64,000 nucleotides of DNA from the NCBI GenBank assembly GCA_903890485.1, contig CAITBM010000107.1, forward strand, positions 1 through 64,000, in the 5' to 3' direction. The DNA is from an uncultured Opitutaceae bacterium (GTDB lineage: Bacteria; Verrucomicrobiota; Verrucomicrobiia; Opitutales; Opitutaceae). Every line of letters begins with the position of its first letter. Positions within the stretch are counted from its first letter, which is position 1. The position numbers and the translations under genes are program-made. The notes beneath the pieces were generated by a model that was not told the origin of the DNA, made no database searches, and saw nothing but the letters and a program-made list of their open reading frames with translations. This document shows positions 50,376 through 59,211 of the stretch, piece by piece.

Positions 50376-50885
50376 ATGCCCGCCCCCACACCCGCTCCCA
50401 TCCACCCCGAAACCCGCATCGGCCACGTCCACCTGAAGGTGGCCGACATCGAGCGCTCGCTCGGGTTTTACTGCGGGGTCCTGGGCTTCACCCTCATGCA
50501 GCGCTTCGGCCCCAGCGCGGCGTTCATCTCGGCGGGGGGCTACCACCACCACATCGGGCTCAACACCTGGGAAAGCCTCGGCGGGTCTCCGCCGCCCCCG
50601 GGCTCCACCGGCCTCTTTCACGTTGCGATCCTCTACCCGTCGCGGGCCGCGCTCGCCGACGCCCTGGTGCGGCTGATTGCGGCAAAGATCCCGCTGGACG
50701 GCGCCGCCGACCACGGGGTGAGCGAGGCCCTTTACCTGCGGGACCCGGACCAGAACGGAGTCGAGCTCTACATCGACCGGCCAAGGGAAGAGTGGCCCAA
50801 GGGCCCAAAGGGGGAATTGGCGATGTTCACTCACCCGCTCGACCTGGAGGCCCTCCTTAAGGAGGCCACGCCGCGGAAGGCCTGA
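50376..50885 (+). CDS. VOC-family glyoxalase/extradiol dioxygenase-like protein
   Basis: A 169-residue vicinal oxygen chelate protein (ATG 50376; an ATG at 50349 is also in frame). Its two beta-alpha-beta modules show IGHVHLKVADIERSLGFYCGVLGF and FHVAILYPSR, with metal-ligand candidates His in GHVHLK and YHHHIGLN, and Glu in DPDQNGVELYIDRP. This matches CatE-like, catechol-2,3-dioxygenase-type VOC proteins, but the reaction cannot be inferred. It is divergent from htpG. Confidence 0.85.
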   Translation: MPAPTPAPIHPETRIGHVHLKVADIERSLGFYCGVLGFTLMQRFGPSAAFISAGGYHHHIGLNTWESLGGSPPPPGSTGLFHVAILYPSRAALADALVRLIAAKIPLDGAADHGVSEALYLRDPDQNGVELYIDRPREEWPKGPKGELAMFTHPLDLEALLKEATPRKA

Positions 50886-50908
50886 GTCGGACCGGACTCC
50901 CTGTCCCC

Positions 50909-51757
50909 CTAGAGCGTACGGGTGATCCAGTCGACCGTCACCCCGACGGCCCGCTCCGCGTAGCCCTTTGCCGGCTCGAAGACGTTGAAGATGTGGTCTG
51001 CGCCCCCAATCAGGACGGCCTCGCGGGGCTCTCCCGGGGCGGCCTTCATCAGGTCGGGATCGCCGTTCGGGATGAAGTCCATCGTGCCGCGCACCGCGAG
51101 GAGCGCGCCCGGGTACTTGGCGACCGAGCGCGTGACGTCGATCCCCTTGAAGCTCTCGTAGAATTCCCGGTAGGTGGTGATCTTCTTCCACCCCGCGTCG
51201 TAGGTCGCCACGCCGACCCTCACGGCCTCCTGGGCCGCCGGGAGCCTCATCATGAACGGGTACTGCTCCCCCGTGGGGCTCGACCAGACGACCCCCGTGC
51301 GGAACCAGAGCGGGTGGCGCCCAAGCACCTCGAGCTCGGTCGTCGAGCCCAGGCTCCAGCCGATGCACCCCAGGTGGTCGGATTTCACCCCCGGTTGGTG
51401 CGTAAGGAATTCGTAGGCTGATTGCGTGTCCTCGATCCGGGTGAGGAAGGTCGACAGGATCACGGTCCGGTGGCGGTCCCCCTCGCCCCTGAAGTTGATC
51501 CTCAGGCTGGCGACACCGGCCTTGGCCAGGGACTCGGCCAGGTGCCGGTAGAGGTCGCCCGCCCCGTCCATGTCGTCGGCGAAACCGTGGAGGAGGAGGA
51601 CGGTGCGGCCGTCCCAGGCGCCGTCGGGAAGCATCCACGACCCCTTGAGCTCGCCCTTGACCACCACGGGCGTGTCCCTAGCGGCGTACGCCCCGGGGCC
51701 GCCCGCCACTGCGAGGAGGAGCGCCAGAGCCGGGGCAATGTGTTTTCGGAGGTTCAT
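50909..51757 (-). CDS. Exported alpha/beta hydrolase
   Basis: A 282-residue protein with signal peptide (1-25) and alpha/beta hydrolase fold: oxyanion region LLLHGFADD, nucleophile elbow GWSLGS (Ser in the middle), an acid candidate in RGTMDFIPNGDP and the catalytic His in GGADHIFNV. It resembles dienelactone hydrolase/serine aminopeptidase-type S33 enzymes. It lies upstream of livF on the same strand, separated by 76 nt, and the functions need not be related. Confidence 0.85.
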   Translation of the reverse strand: MNLRKHIAPALALLLAVAGGPGAYAARDTPVVVKGELKGSWMLPDGAWDGRTVLLLHGFADDMDGAGDLYRHLAESLAKAGVASLRINFRGEGDRHRTVILSTFLTRIEDTQSAYEFLTHQPGVKSDHLGCIGWSLGSTTELEVLGRHPLWFRTGVVWSSPTGEQYPFMMRLPAAQEAVRVGVATYDAGWKKITTYREFYESFKGIDVTRSVAKYPGALLAVRGTMDFIPNGDPDLMKAAPGEPREAVLIGGADHIFNVFEPAKGYAERAVGVTVDWITRTL

Positions 51758-51833
51758 GGATTAGGATGGGGACTTTGCCGGGGATGCCATCCGCCTGCGC
51801 CGGGAAGCATGTTCGGTGCCACGGGCGCCTCCT

Positions 51834-52550
51834 CTATCCTCCCAGGTAGGCGGACTTCAGCTGGGGGTCCGTCCTGAGGACGGCGCTCTTGCCCTCCATC
51901 GTCACGTGCCCGGTCTCGAGCACGTAGGCGTAGCTGCTGATCTCAAGCGCCAGGTTTGCGTTCTGCTCGACCAGGAGGACCGCGATGCCGCGGTCCCGGT
52001 TGATCTCGATGATGCGCTCGAAGATGGTGCTGATCAGCCGGGGGGCGATTCCCAGGGAGGGCTCGTCGAGCATCAGGAACCGGGGCTCGCCCATCAGGGC
52101 CCTGCCGATCGCCAGCATCTGCTGCTCGCCCCCGGAAAGGGTGCCGGCGGTCTGCTTGAGCCTCTCCTTGAGCCGGGAGAAGATGCTGAAGACGTAGTCC
52201 CGGTTGCGGGCGATCGCCTCCTTGTCCCTCATGAGGTAGGCGCCCATCGCGAGGTTCTCGTCCACCGTGAGGTTGGAAAAAATCATCCGCCCCTCGGGGA
52301 CTTGTCCCAGGCCCCGGGCCACGATCCGGTGCGCGGCCTCCCGCGTGATGTCCACCCCGTCGAAGCTGACCGCGCCCGATGTCGGCCTGAGGAGCCCCGA
52401 GATGGTCCTTAAGGCCGTCGTCTTCCCGGCCCCGTTGCCGCCGATCAGGGTCACGATGTCGCCCTTGCCCACCTTCAGGGAAAAGCCGTGGAGCGCCTGG
52501 ATGGCGCCGTAGGAGACCGAGAGATTGGAGACCTCGAGCATTGGGGCCAT
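51834..52550 (-). CDS. livF: Branched-chain amino acid ABC transporter ATP-binding protein LivF
   Basis: A 238-residue ABC ATPase: Walker A GGNGAGKTT near 39, Q-loop, signature LSGGEQQ, Walker B FLMLDEPSLGIAP and switch His in LLVEQNANLAL-type region. The segment SLGIAPRLISTIFERIIEINRD is typical of LivF. It is the most distal gene of the livJHMGF order on the minus strand and overlaps livG by one base (TGATG). Confidence 0.94.
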   Translation of the reverse strand: MAPMLEVSNLSVSYGAIQALHGFSLKVGKGDIVTLIGGNGAGKTTALRTISGLLRPTSGAVSFDGVDITREAAHRIVARGLGQVPEGRMIFSNLTVDENLAMGAYLMRDKEAIARNRDYVFSIFSRLKERLKQTAGTLSGGEQQMLAIGRALMGEPRFLMLDEPSLGIAPRLISTIFERIIEINRDRGIAVLLVEQNANLALEISSYAYVLETGHVTMEGKSAVLRTDPQLKSAYLGG

Positions 52551-53341
52551 CAGTGGTGGGCGAACCCCTTCTCGTGGGGCTCCCCGAGGTACGCCTCGAT
52601 CACCTTCGGGTCGCGCTGGATCTCCGCCGGGGTTCCCTCGGCGATCTTTTCCCCGTAGTCGAGCACGGCGACCCGCTGGCAGACGCCCATCACGACCTTC
52701 ATGGAATGCTCCACCAGGAGGATAGAGAGCCTGAATTCGCTGTGGATGCGCTTGATGAGCGCCATCAGCTCATCCTTCTCCGACGGGTTCATCCCGGCCG
52801 CGGGCTCGTCGAGCAGGAGAAGCTTGGGCTGGGTCGCCAGGCAGCGCACGATCTCCAGGCGGCGCTGCTCGCCGTAGGGCAGGGTAGTGGCCGGCCAATC
52901 CCGGTACTTCACCAAGTGGAAGAGCTCAAGGAGCTCGTCGACCCGCCGGGTGATCGCCGCCTCGTCGGCGTGGTACCCCCCCATCCGCACGAGCGCCTGC
53001 ACGGCGCTGGTGGTGCGGTGCAGGTTGCAGGCAACGCGGACGTTGTCGAATACCGACAGGCTCTTGAACAGGCGGATGTTCTGGAAGGTGCGGGCGATGC
53101 CGGCCTCGACCACCTCGTTCACCCTGCGGCCCACCAGGTCGACCCCGCCCGAGCGCACGGAGCCGCTGGTCGGCTGGTAGACGCCGGCGACCAGGTTGAA
53201 GACGGTGGTCTTTCCCGCCCCGTTTGGCCCGATGAGCCCAACCAGGTCGCCCTCCTGCACGGTGAGGTCGAGAGCGTCCACCGCCGTCAGCCCGCCGAAG
53301 CGGATCGTCACCTTGTCGAGCTCGAGGATGGGCAGGCTCAT
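52550..53341 (-). CDS. livG: Branched-chain amino acid ABC transporter ATP-binding protein LivG
   Basis: A 263-residue ABC ATPase starting at the ATG at 53341 (MSLPILELDKVTIRFGGLTAV). It has Walker A GPNGAGKTT, the LivG-type ARTFQNIRLF segment, signature LPYGEQRRLE, Walker B LLLLDEPAAGMNP and VEHSMKVVMG with the switch His. The C-terminus IQRDPKVIEAYLGEP is characteristic of LivG. It lies 7 nt after livM. Confidence 0.94.
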   Translation of the reverse strand: MSLPILELDKVTIRFGGLTAVDALDLTVQEGDLVGLIGPNGAGKTTVFNLVAGVYQPTSGSVRSGGVDLVGRRVNEVVEAGIARTFQNIRLFKSLSVFDNVRVACNLHRTTSAVQALVRMGGYHADEAAITRRVDELLELFHLVKYRDWPATTLPYGEQRRLEIVRCLATQPKLLLLDEPAAGMNPSEKDELMALIKRIHSEFRLSILLVEHSMKVVMGVCQRVAVLDYGEKIAEGTPAEIQRDPKVIEAYLGEPHEKGFAHH

Positions 53342-53348
53342 CGCGCAG

Positions 53349-54320
53349 CTAGTTGCCGGGGGCACGACCCCCGCGCAGGCGGGCGAAGATGCGCGCATAG
53401 TCGAAGTTGAAGAGACCCTTCGGTCGGACCAGCATGAGGACAATGAGGAGCAGCGAGTAGAGCACCATGCGGTACTCGTCGACGGACCTGAGCACCTCCG
53501 GCAGCACGGTCAATAGGATCGCCGCCAGGATGACGCCAGGGGTGTTACCCATCCCGCCGAGGATCACCATCACGACGATCTCGATGCTCTTGGTGAAGTC
53601 GAAGCCGGTCGGGGTGATCGTGAGCTTGAAGTGCCCGTAGAGGCCGCCCGCCACCCCGGCGAAGAACGCGCCGACCACGAAGGCCACGATCTTGTAGCGC
53701 GTCGTGTCGAGACCGACGGCCTCGGAGGCGATCTCGTCGTCGTGGGTCGCGAGGAAACCCCGGCCGTAGGTCGAGCGCACCAGGCACACAACCGTGAAGA
53801 CCGCCAGCGCCGCGACCGAGTAGACCCAGAAGACCGTCGTGTAATTGGGGATCCCGTTCAGGCCGAGGGCACCCCCAAGCGACTCCACGTTCTGGAAGGT
53901 GACGCGGATGATCTCGCCAAAGCCGAGCGTGACCAGAGCCAGGTAATCCCCCTTGAGCCGAAGGGAGGGGATGCCGACCGCCAGGCCGGCCGCGGCCGAG
54001 CCCAACCCGCCGACCACGAGGGCTGCGAGGAAAAGGAGCCCCTGCTGGAGCTCCGTCCCGCCGGCCTCGCCGAAAAGCTTCTGGCCCAAAAGGAGCGTGA
54101 CGGCGGCCGAAAGGTAGGCCCCCACGGACATGAAACCGGCGTGCCCGAGCGAGAACTGGCCCGTGTAGCCGTTTACCAGGTTAAGGGAAACGGCGAGGAT
54201 CACGTTGATCCCGACCCCGGTCACGACATCCAGGTAATAGGGGTCGATGTGCCCGGAGAAATGCGAGACCCCGGAGGCGAGGAGAATGGCGGCCACCAGG
54301 GCGATCAGGGGCTTGGGCAT
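53349..54320 (-). CDS. livM: Branched-chain amino acid ABC transporter permease LivM
   Basis: A 323-residue inner membrane permease with about nine hydrophobic segments. It has NLVNGYTGQFSLGHAGFMSVGAY near residue 48 and VALTLG-type sequence ALVTLGFGEIIRV near residue 130, and the late GMGNTPGVILAAILLTVLPEVLR motif, all typical of LivM. It forms the heteromeric pore with LivH, whose gene ends 7 nt upstream. Confidence 0.93.
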   Translation of the reverse strand: MPKPLIALVAAILLASGVSHFSGHIDPYYLDVVTGVGINVILAVSLNLVNGYTGQFSLGHAGFMSVGAYLSAAVTLLLGQKLFGEAGGTELQQGLLFLAALVVGGLGSAAAGLAVGIPSLRLKGDYLALVTLGFGEIIRVTFQNVESLGGALGLNGIPNYTTVFWVYSVAALAVFTVVCLVRSTYGRGFLATHDDEIASEAVGLDTTRYKIVAFVVGAFFAGVAGGLYGHFKLTITPTGFDFTKSIEIVVMVILGGMGNTPGVILAAILLTVLPEVLRSVDEYRMVLYSLLLIVLMLVRPKGLFNFDYARIFARLRGGRAPGN

Positions 54321-54327
54321 GGGCGTC

Positions 54328-55218
54328 CTAGACTTTCTCGGTGGCGAACCTGCCGAGCAGGCCGGCGGGCCGGAACAAGAGGATCCCGATCAGGATGGCG
54401 AAGGCGATCGCGTCCTTGTAGGTGGAAAAGCGCGAGCCGTCCACGAAGGTCTCAACCATCCCCAGGATGAGCGCCCCGAGCGCGGCCCCCGGGATGTTGC
54501 CGACACCGCCCAGGACCGCGGCCACGAAGGCCTTCAGGCCCGGGACGACGCCCATCAGGGGGTCGATGGAGGGGTAGTTCAGGGCGTAGAGGACACCGCC
54601 CGCGGCGGCGAGCATCGAGCCCAGGCCGAACGTGAACGAGATCACCACGTCGATGTTGATCCCCACCAGCTGCGCCGCCTTGGGGTTGAGCGCCACGGCC
54701 CTCATCGCCGTCCCGATCTTTGTCCGGTACACCGTGAGCTCCAGGGCCACCATGAGGACCGAGGCCACGAGGATCACGATCACCTGGTTCATCGAGATGA
54801 TGAGCCCGTGGACCGAGATCACCTTCGAGGGGAAGATCGACGGGAAGGCCCGCGGGGTGGCGCCGAAGACAAGCTGGCCGGAGTACTCGAGGAAGAGGGA
54901 CATCCCGATTGCCGTGATCAGCACGTTCAGGGTGGGCCCGCCCCGCAGCGGCCGGTACACGAGGCGCTCGATCAGGATGCCGAGGACGGCGCAGCCGGCC
55001 ATTGCCGCGGCCAGGACCACGAGCCCGCCCCAGACGGTGCCCGCGGGCAGGTGCTCCCCCACGTAGTAGCCGATGAAGGCGCCCACCATGAAAACGTCGG
55101 AGTGCGCGAAGTTGATGAAGCGCAGGACGCCGTACACCATGGTGTAGCCGAGCGCGATCAGCGCATAGATTGCTCCGAGGGAGAGGCCGTTGAGGACTTG
55201 CTGAAGGAACTCGGTCAT
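54328..55218 (-). CDS. livH: Branched-chain amino acid ABC transporter permease LivH
   Basis: A 296-residue permease with eight or so membrane segments: QVLNGLSLGAIYALIALGYTMVYGVLRFINFAHSDVFMVGAF at the N-terminus (the classical LivH start, split here by residue position 6-47) and VLGGVGNIPGAALGALILGM near residue 230. It is followed 7 nt later by livM and preceded 21 nt earlier by the binding-protein gene. Confidence 0.94.
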   Translation of the reverse strand: MTEFLQQVLNGLSLGAIYALIALGYTMVYGVLRFINFAHSDVFMVGAFIGYYVGEHLPAGTVWGGLVVLAAAMAGCAVLGILIERLVYRPLRGGPTLNVLITAIGMSLFLEYSGQLVFGATPRAFPSIFPSKVISVHGLIISMNQVIVILVASVLMVALELTVYRTKIGTAMRAVALNPKAAQLVGINIDVVISFTFGLGSMLAAAGGVLYALNYPSIDPLMGVVPGLKAFVAAVLGGVGNIPGAALGALILGMVETFVDGSRFSTYKDAIAFAILIGILLFRPAGLLGRFATEKV

Positions 55219-55239
55219 GCCGCCGGTCTGGCTCGAGGG

Positions 55240-56370
55240 CTAGGGGGCGACACTTTGCACGAACTTGAACTGGCCGTCCTTGACCATGATCACCACGGCG
55301 GCCTTTGAGGCGTTGCGGTCCTTGTCCATGGTGGTGGTCCCGGTGACCCCCTCGAATCCGCTTGTGGCCGCGAGGGCGTCGCGCACCGCGGGGCCGTCTG
55401 TGGTTCCCGCCCTGCGGATCGCGTCCACCATGACCCCGGCAGAGTCGTAGCCCAGCGCCGCCATTGCGTCGGGAGTCTCCCCGCCGAAGCGGGCCTTGAA
55501 GCGCTCCACGAAGCCCTTCACCGCCGGGGTGTCGACCTGCGGGGAGTAGTGCGTCGAGTAGTAGCACCCCTCAACGGCCTCGCCCCCGATCTTGATCAGC
55601 TCAGGGGCCTCCCATCCGTCGCCCCCGAACAGCGGTATCTTCATGTCGAGTTCGCGGGCCTGCCGGCAGATGAGAGCCGCCTCGGTGTAGTAGCCCGGCA
55701 CAAAGATGCCCTCCACCCCGGCGGCCTTGATCGCGGTCAGCTGGGCGTTGAAGTCCTTGTCCCCCTCGGTGAACTTTTGCTCGATTGCGATCTCGCCCCC
55801 GTCGGCCGCGAAGCGCTGCTTGAAGTACTTGGCAAGGCCCACGCTGTAGGCGCTGGAGACCGACGTCAGGACCGCAACCCGGTGGATCTTGAGCGTGTCC
55901 TTGGCGAACTTCGCCATCACCGTCCCCTGGAAGGGGTCGATGAAGCACACCCGGAAGATGTAGCTGCCGATCTCGGTCACCTTGGGGTTCGTCGAGGACG
56001 GCGAGATCATCGGCGTCTTGTAGGCCTGGCAGAGGGGGGCCGCCTCCAGGGAGCGCATCGAGGCCACCTCGCCCAGGATCCCGATCACCTTCTCTCGGAA
56101 GATGAGCTTCTTGACGATCGTGGCCGACTCCCCCTGCTTGGACTGGTTGTCGTCGGTCACCAGCTCGATCTTGCAGCCGAGGACACCGCCCCTCTGGTTG
56201 AGTTCCTCGACCGCCAGGACGGTCCCCTTGTGGGAGGACTGGCCAAACGCCGCCTCCTTTCCCGTGAGCGAGGCGTATTCGCCGATCTTGATCGTTTCCT
56301 CGGCCGACGCGCTGCCGGAGACGGCGGCGGCAAGGGCAAGCGCCAATAGGGGGCGGAAAGGTTGGATCAT
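55240..56370 (-). CDS. livJ: Periplasmic branched-chain amino acid-binding protein LivJ/LivK
   Basis: A 376-residue type I solute-binding protein. The ATG at 56370 gives MIQPFRPLLALALAAAVSGSASAEE, a good signal peptide; a TTG 24 nt upstream is in frame but unnecessary. The mature part shows IKIGEYASLTGKEAAFGQSSHKG, VTDDNQSKQGESATIVKKLI, MISPSSTNPKVTEIG and YDSAGVMVDAIRRAG, as in Leu/Ile/Val-binding proteins. It is the first gene of the liv operon and is divergent from the LptF/G gene across 71 bp. Confidence 0.93.
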   Translation of the reverse strand: MIQPFRPLLALALAAAVSGSASAEETIKIGEYASLTGKEAAFGQSSHKGTVLAVEELNQRGGVLGCKIELVTDDNQSKQGESATIVKKLIFREKVIGILGEVASMRSLEAAPLCQAYKTPMISPSSTNPKVTEIGSYIFRVCFIDPFQGTVMAKFAKDTLKIHRVAVLTSVSSAYSVGLAKYFKQRFAADGGEIAIEQKFTEGDKDFNAQLTAIKAAGVEGIFVPGYYTEAALICRQARELDMKIPLFGGDGWEAPELIKIGGEAVEGCYYSTHYSPQVDTPAVKGFVERFKARFGGETPDAMAALGYDSAGVMVDAIRRAGTTDGPAVRDALAATSGFEGVTGTTTMDKDRNASKAAVVIMVKDGQFKFVQSVAP

Positions 56371-56441
56371 GGGAATTTGCGTGGCCGCAGCCAATGGCAG
56401 GCGGCTAACGGTTTCAACCGAATTGCCTTACTTATTTGATT

Positions 56442-57584
56442 ATGTCCGGGCGGCCTGCTTGGCTTTGGGTGTTGAACACATTCGACCGGCACCTCCTGCG
56501 CGAATGGCTAATGATCCTCGGCCTGGTCCTGGTGCTCGCCTGCGGGCTCCTCCTGGTGCAGGTGATGCTCGACGACTTCAGGGACCTCCATGACGCGGGG
56601 GCGGGCAGCTTCGACCTCGCCGTGTACATTCTCGTGGCGATCCCGGGCTTCCTCGCCCTCACGCTCCCGATCGTCCTCCTCCTCTCGACCCTCTTCGTAC
56701 TCGGCAAGCTGCACAAGGCAAACGAGCTGACCGCCATGAGGGCTGCGGGCGTGGGGTTCACCCGCCTGATGGCTCCGATCTGGCTGGTGGGCCTTCTGTG
56801 CTGCGGCTTGTCGTATTGGCTCAACTCCTCGGTCGTGCCCTGGTCCGTCGAGAAGACGAGAATCATGAAGGAGGGGTTCCAGTTCAGGAAGCAGGCCCAG
56901 TCCCTTCCGGTCGACCGCATCGGCGCCGTCTACAGCGTCGGCTTCGACAATCCCTATCCGCGGCGCATGTGGTTTTTTAACCGCTACAGCAAGTACACCC
57001 AGCGGGCCTACGGAGCAGACGTGACCGAGATGGACGTCCGCGGGCACGAGACGAACCGGATCGTGGCCACCGAGGCCTGGTATGACCCGGCCCAGCACGG
57101 CTGGGTCTTCCGGGACGGCCGGGAGATGGGCTTCGACCCGGAAACCGGGGTCAACATCTCCTCGGTGCCCTTCACGGAGAGGCTCTTTTCCCGCTTCCAG
57201 GAGGATCCAAAGCTCATGATGCTGATCGACCGCAGGCCGATCGACCTTTCCTCCACCGAGCTCAGGGAGCTGATCGACTACCTGGCGAGCGAGAACAACC
57301 CCAAGAGCGTCCCCTATGCCGTGCGCTATTACGGGCTGATCGCGGACATCCTCGGGCCGCTGATTGTCATCGCCATTTCCATCCCGTTCGCCGCCTCGGG
57401 GGTCCGGGTCAACCCGGCGGTCGGCGTCTCAAAGGCGATCGGCCTCTTCTTCCTTTACTTCGTGCTCCAGAACCTGGCCGCCTCGCTCGCCACCAAGCAG
57501 ATCGTCGACCCCGGGCTTGCCGCCTGGCTCCCGAACATCGGCATGGCGGGACTGGCCGCGGTTCTCTTCGCCCGGCTTCGCTAG
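56442..57584 (+). CDS. LptF/LptG-family lipopolysaccharide export permease
   Basis: A 380-residue YjgP/YjgQ-type protein: three N-terminal membrane segments (LLREWLMILGLVLVLACGLL; IPGFLALTLPIVLLLSTLFVLG), the coupling-helix region LHKANELTAMRAAGVGF, a periplasmic beta-jellyroll (about 130-265) and three C-terminal segments. LptF and LptG pair with LptB to extract lipopolysaccharide from the inner membrane. Only one such gene is here; whether it is F or G is not clear. The ATG at 56442 is preferred over a TTG 6 nt upstream. Confidence 0.88.
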   Translation: MSGRPAWLWVLNTFDRHLLREWLMILGLVLVLACGLLLVQVMLDDFRDLHDAGAGSFDLAVYILVAIPGFLALTLPIVLLLSTLFVLGKLHKANELTAMRAAGVGFTRLMAPIWLVGLLCCGLSYWLNSSVVPWSVEKTRIMKEGFQFRKQAQSLPVDRIGAVYSVGFDNPYPRRMWFFNRYSKYTQRAYGADVTEMDVRGHETNRIVATEAWYDPAQHGWVFRDGREMGFDPETGVNISSVPFTERLFSRFQEDPKLMMLIDRRPIDLSSTELRELIDYLASENNPKSVPYAVRYYGLIADILGPLIVIAISIPFAASGVRVNPAVGVSKAIGLFFLYFVLQNLAASLATKQIVDPGLAAWLPNIGMAGLAAVLFARLR

Positions 57585-57594
57585 GCGGGCAGTC

Positions 57595-58359
57595 CTACGT
57601 TCTCAGGTACGAGGCCCCGTTCACGTCGATCACGCAGCCGGTCATGGCCGCGGGGGCGTCCAGGGCGCAAAACACCGCGGCAAGGGCGACCTCGCCCGCG
57701 TGCGTCACCCGCCCGAGGGGATGCTGGCTCCGGATCTCGCTTCCCCCCGGCCCGGCCAGGAACGCCGTCGCCATCTCGGTCTCCACCCAGCCGGGGGCGA
57801 TGCAGTAGACCAGGACCCCGCGTGGGGCCAGGGCCTTGGCGAGCGATTGGCTGAGCGAATTAAGGCCCGCCTTGCTCGCACCGTAGGCGGGAGAGTCCGG
57901 CTCACCCCGGAAAGCCCCGCGTGAGGAGATGTTCACGATTCGTCCTCCGCCGGACTCGGCCATGGCGCGAGCCGCCAAATAGCAAAGGTTCGAGGGCCCG
58001 ACCAGGTTCGCGCCGATCACCGCCTTCCACGCCTTGCGCCAATCCTTGAAGCTTGTCGTGAGCGGGGGATGGCTGCTGTGGACGGCGGCATTGTTGACCA
58101 CAATCGATATCGGGCCCAGGCGCCGGTTGGCGGCAACCCAGAGCCTCTCGACTTGCTTCGGGTCGGCCATGTCGACCTTGAACGTCGCGTGGCCCTTTCC
58201 CGGCATCGCGGCCACGACGGCCTTGGCCGCTGCCGCGTTCGCGTTGTAGCAAACCGCCACCTTCACCCCGCGTGCCGCCAGGTGCAGGGCGATCTGCCGG
58301 CCGATCCCGCGCGAGGCGCCAGTCACCAGGGCGCACAGGGTCTTTTTCTTCGTGGGCAT
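57595..58359 (-). CDS. Short-chain dehydrogenase/reductase (FabG-like)
   Basis: A 254-residue classical SDR: NAD(P)-binding TGASRGIG at about 14-21, NNAA near 90, catalytic Ser in IVNISSRGAF, and the YxxxK motif YGASK, followed by APGWVETEM and a C-terminal GCVIDVNGASYLRT. It resembles 3-oxoacyl-ACP reductases, but many SDRs with these motifs have other substrates. It is convergent with the LptF/G gene, with 10 nt between the stops. Confidence 0.9.
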   Translation of the reverse strand: MPTKKKTLCALVTGASRGIGRQIALHLAARGVKVAVCYNANAAAAKAVVAAMPGKGHATFKVDMADPKQVERLWVAANRRLGPISIVVNNAAVHSSHPPLTTSFKDWRKAWKAVIGANLVGPSNLCYLAARAMAESGGGRIVNISSRGAFRGEPDSPAYGASKAGLNSLSQSLAKALAPRGVLVYCIAPGWVETEMATAFLAGPGGSEIRSQHPLGRVTHAGEVALAAVFCALDAPAAMTGCVIDVNGASYLRT

Positions 58360-58447
58360 GGGGTCGAGGGGGTTTGCGGCGGATGCTCTCGGGCCGGGCC
58401 CACCCGGGGGCCCGCTCCCCCTGGTTATGCCCCGGCGCGCCCGGGCG

Positions 58448-58792
58448 TCAACCGTCGGCGGCTAGCTCCGATTGGATCTTCCCGAGCAGAAGCACCAGGT
58501 AGCTCCGAAGCTCGCGCTCATGGGCCGCAAGGAATTCGTCGGAAATGTCGCCAACGGAGAGGCTCTGGCCAGCGGGGAAGGGTATCTCCTCTCCGATGCG
58601 CCCGAAGTGGCCCGCGTCCTGGCTCACGAAGCAGTAGGGTCTCTGGAAGGCCTCATAGCCGACCTCTATCAGCTGCCGGCCGGTCCGGATGAAAACATAG
58701 TCGATGTGGGTCCCGCGCTCTGTCGTGATGACCGCGTCGGCGGAGATTTCCGCGAAGATTTCGCGGGCGATGGCGAGGAAGTCAGGTGCCAT
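58448..58792 (-). CDS. Protein of unknown function downstream of an RHH gene
   Basis: A 114-residue soluble protein (MAPDFLAIAREIFAEISADAVITTERGTHIDYVFIRTGR...) with no signal peptide or membrane segment. I do not recognise a family. It lies 68 nt after an RHH-type gene on the same strand, so they may be one operon. The pattern of a small DNA-binding protein followed by a small partner is like that of toxin-antitoxin modules, but no known toxin motif is visible. Confidence 0.6.
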   Translation of the reverse strand: MAPDFLAIAREIFAEISADAVITTERGTHIDYVFIRTGRQLIEVGYEAFQRPYCFVSQDAGHFGRIGEEIPFPAGQSLSVGDISDEFLAAHERELRSYLVLLLGKIQSELAADG

Positions 58793-58860
58793 CGATTGGG
58801 GGCGACATGTCCCCTAGGGGGTTCTCTGCGGGCTCCATCGCCCTGGAGACCGCGCGACAG

Positions 58861-59049
58861 TCATTTAGAAGCGGGATTTTCCCGCGGTTCGGGGGCGACC
58901 CCGTTCGAACCTATCTCGTCGACGTGGCGCTGGATCACCATCGCGAGATATTTTGAGACGGACCTCTCGTCCTCCTTCGCCAGCTCCTCAACCGCCTTGG
59001 CGAGGGCCTCGGGTATATTTACCGTGGATCTGGAAAGCTTCGTGGGCAC
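58861..59049 (-). CDS. Ribbon-helix-helix (Arc/CopG-type) DNA-binding protein
   Basis: A 62-residue protein starting at GTG 59049. STVNIPEALAKAVEELAKEDERSVSKYLAMVIQRHVDEI has the strand-helix-helix pattern of RHH repressors: a short beta strand (STVNIP), helix A and, after a SVSKY turn, helix B. The last 15 residues are a Pro/Glu-rich tail. RHH proteins bind as dimers to short repeats; the repeat-rich gap beginning at its 5' side (59050-59541) could contain its operator. Confidence 0.75.
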   Translation of the reverse strand: MPTKLSRSTVNIPEALAKAVEELAKEDERSVSKYLAMVIQRHVDEIGSNGVAPEPRENPASK

Positions 59050-59121
59050 ATCCGGAAAATCAACCCCCGTGGGAAAAGGGAAAGAAAAATATGCTGACTA
59101 TGAGAGTCAATGAGTGCTGCA

Positions 59122-59196
59122 CGGTGCATGTCAATCGAGAGATTCACCCTCTGTCGCCGCACCGAGGAAGGGTCGTTGGATGAATCTTATGCACCG
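59122..59196. repeat. Nested inverted repeats, candidate structured RNA
   Basis: CGGTGCAT (59122-59129) pairs with ATGCACCG (59189-59196); inside it AGATTCA (59140-59146) pairs with TGAATCT (59181-59187); inside that CCCT (59147-59150) pairs with AGGG (59169-59172). All pairings are perfect. GCACCG also occurs in the apical loop at 59159-59164, so the 5' arm CGGTGC has two mutually exclusive partners, as in RNA switches. The strand of any transcript is not determined. Confidence 0.5.
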
Positions 59197-59211
59197 GCAA
59201 TAGTCCGGCTT

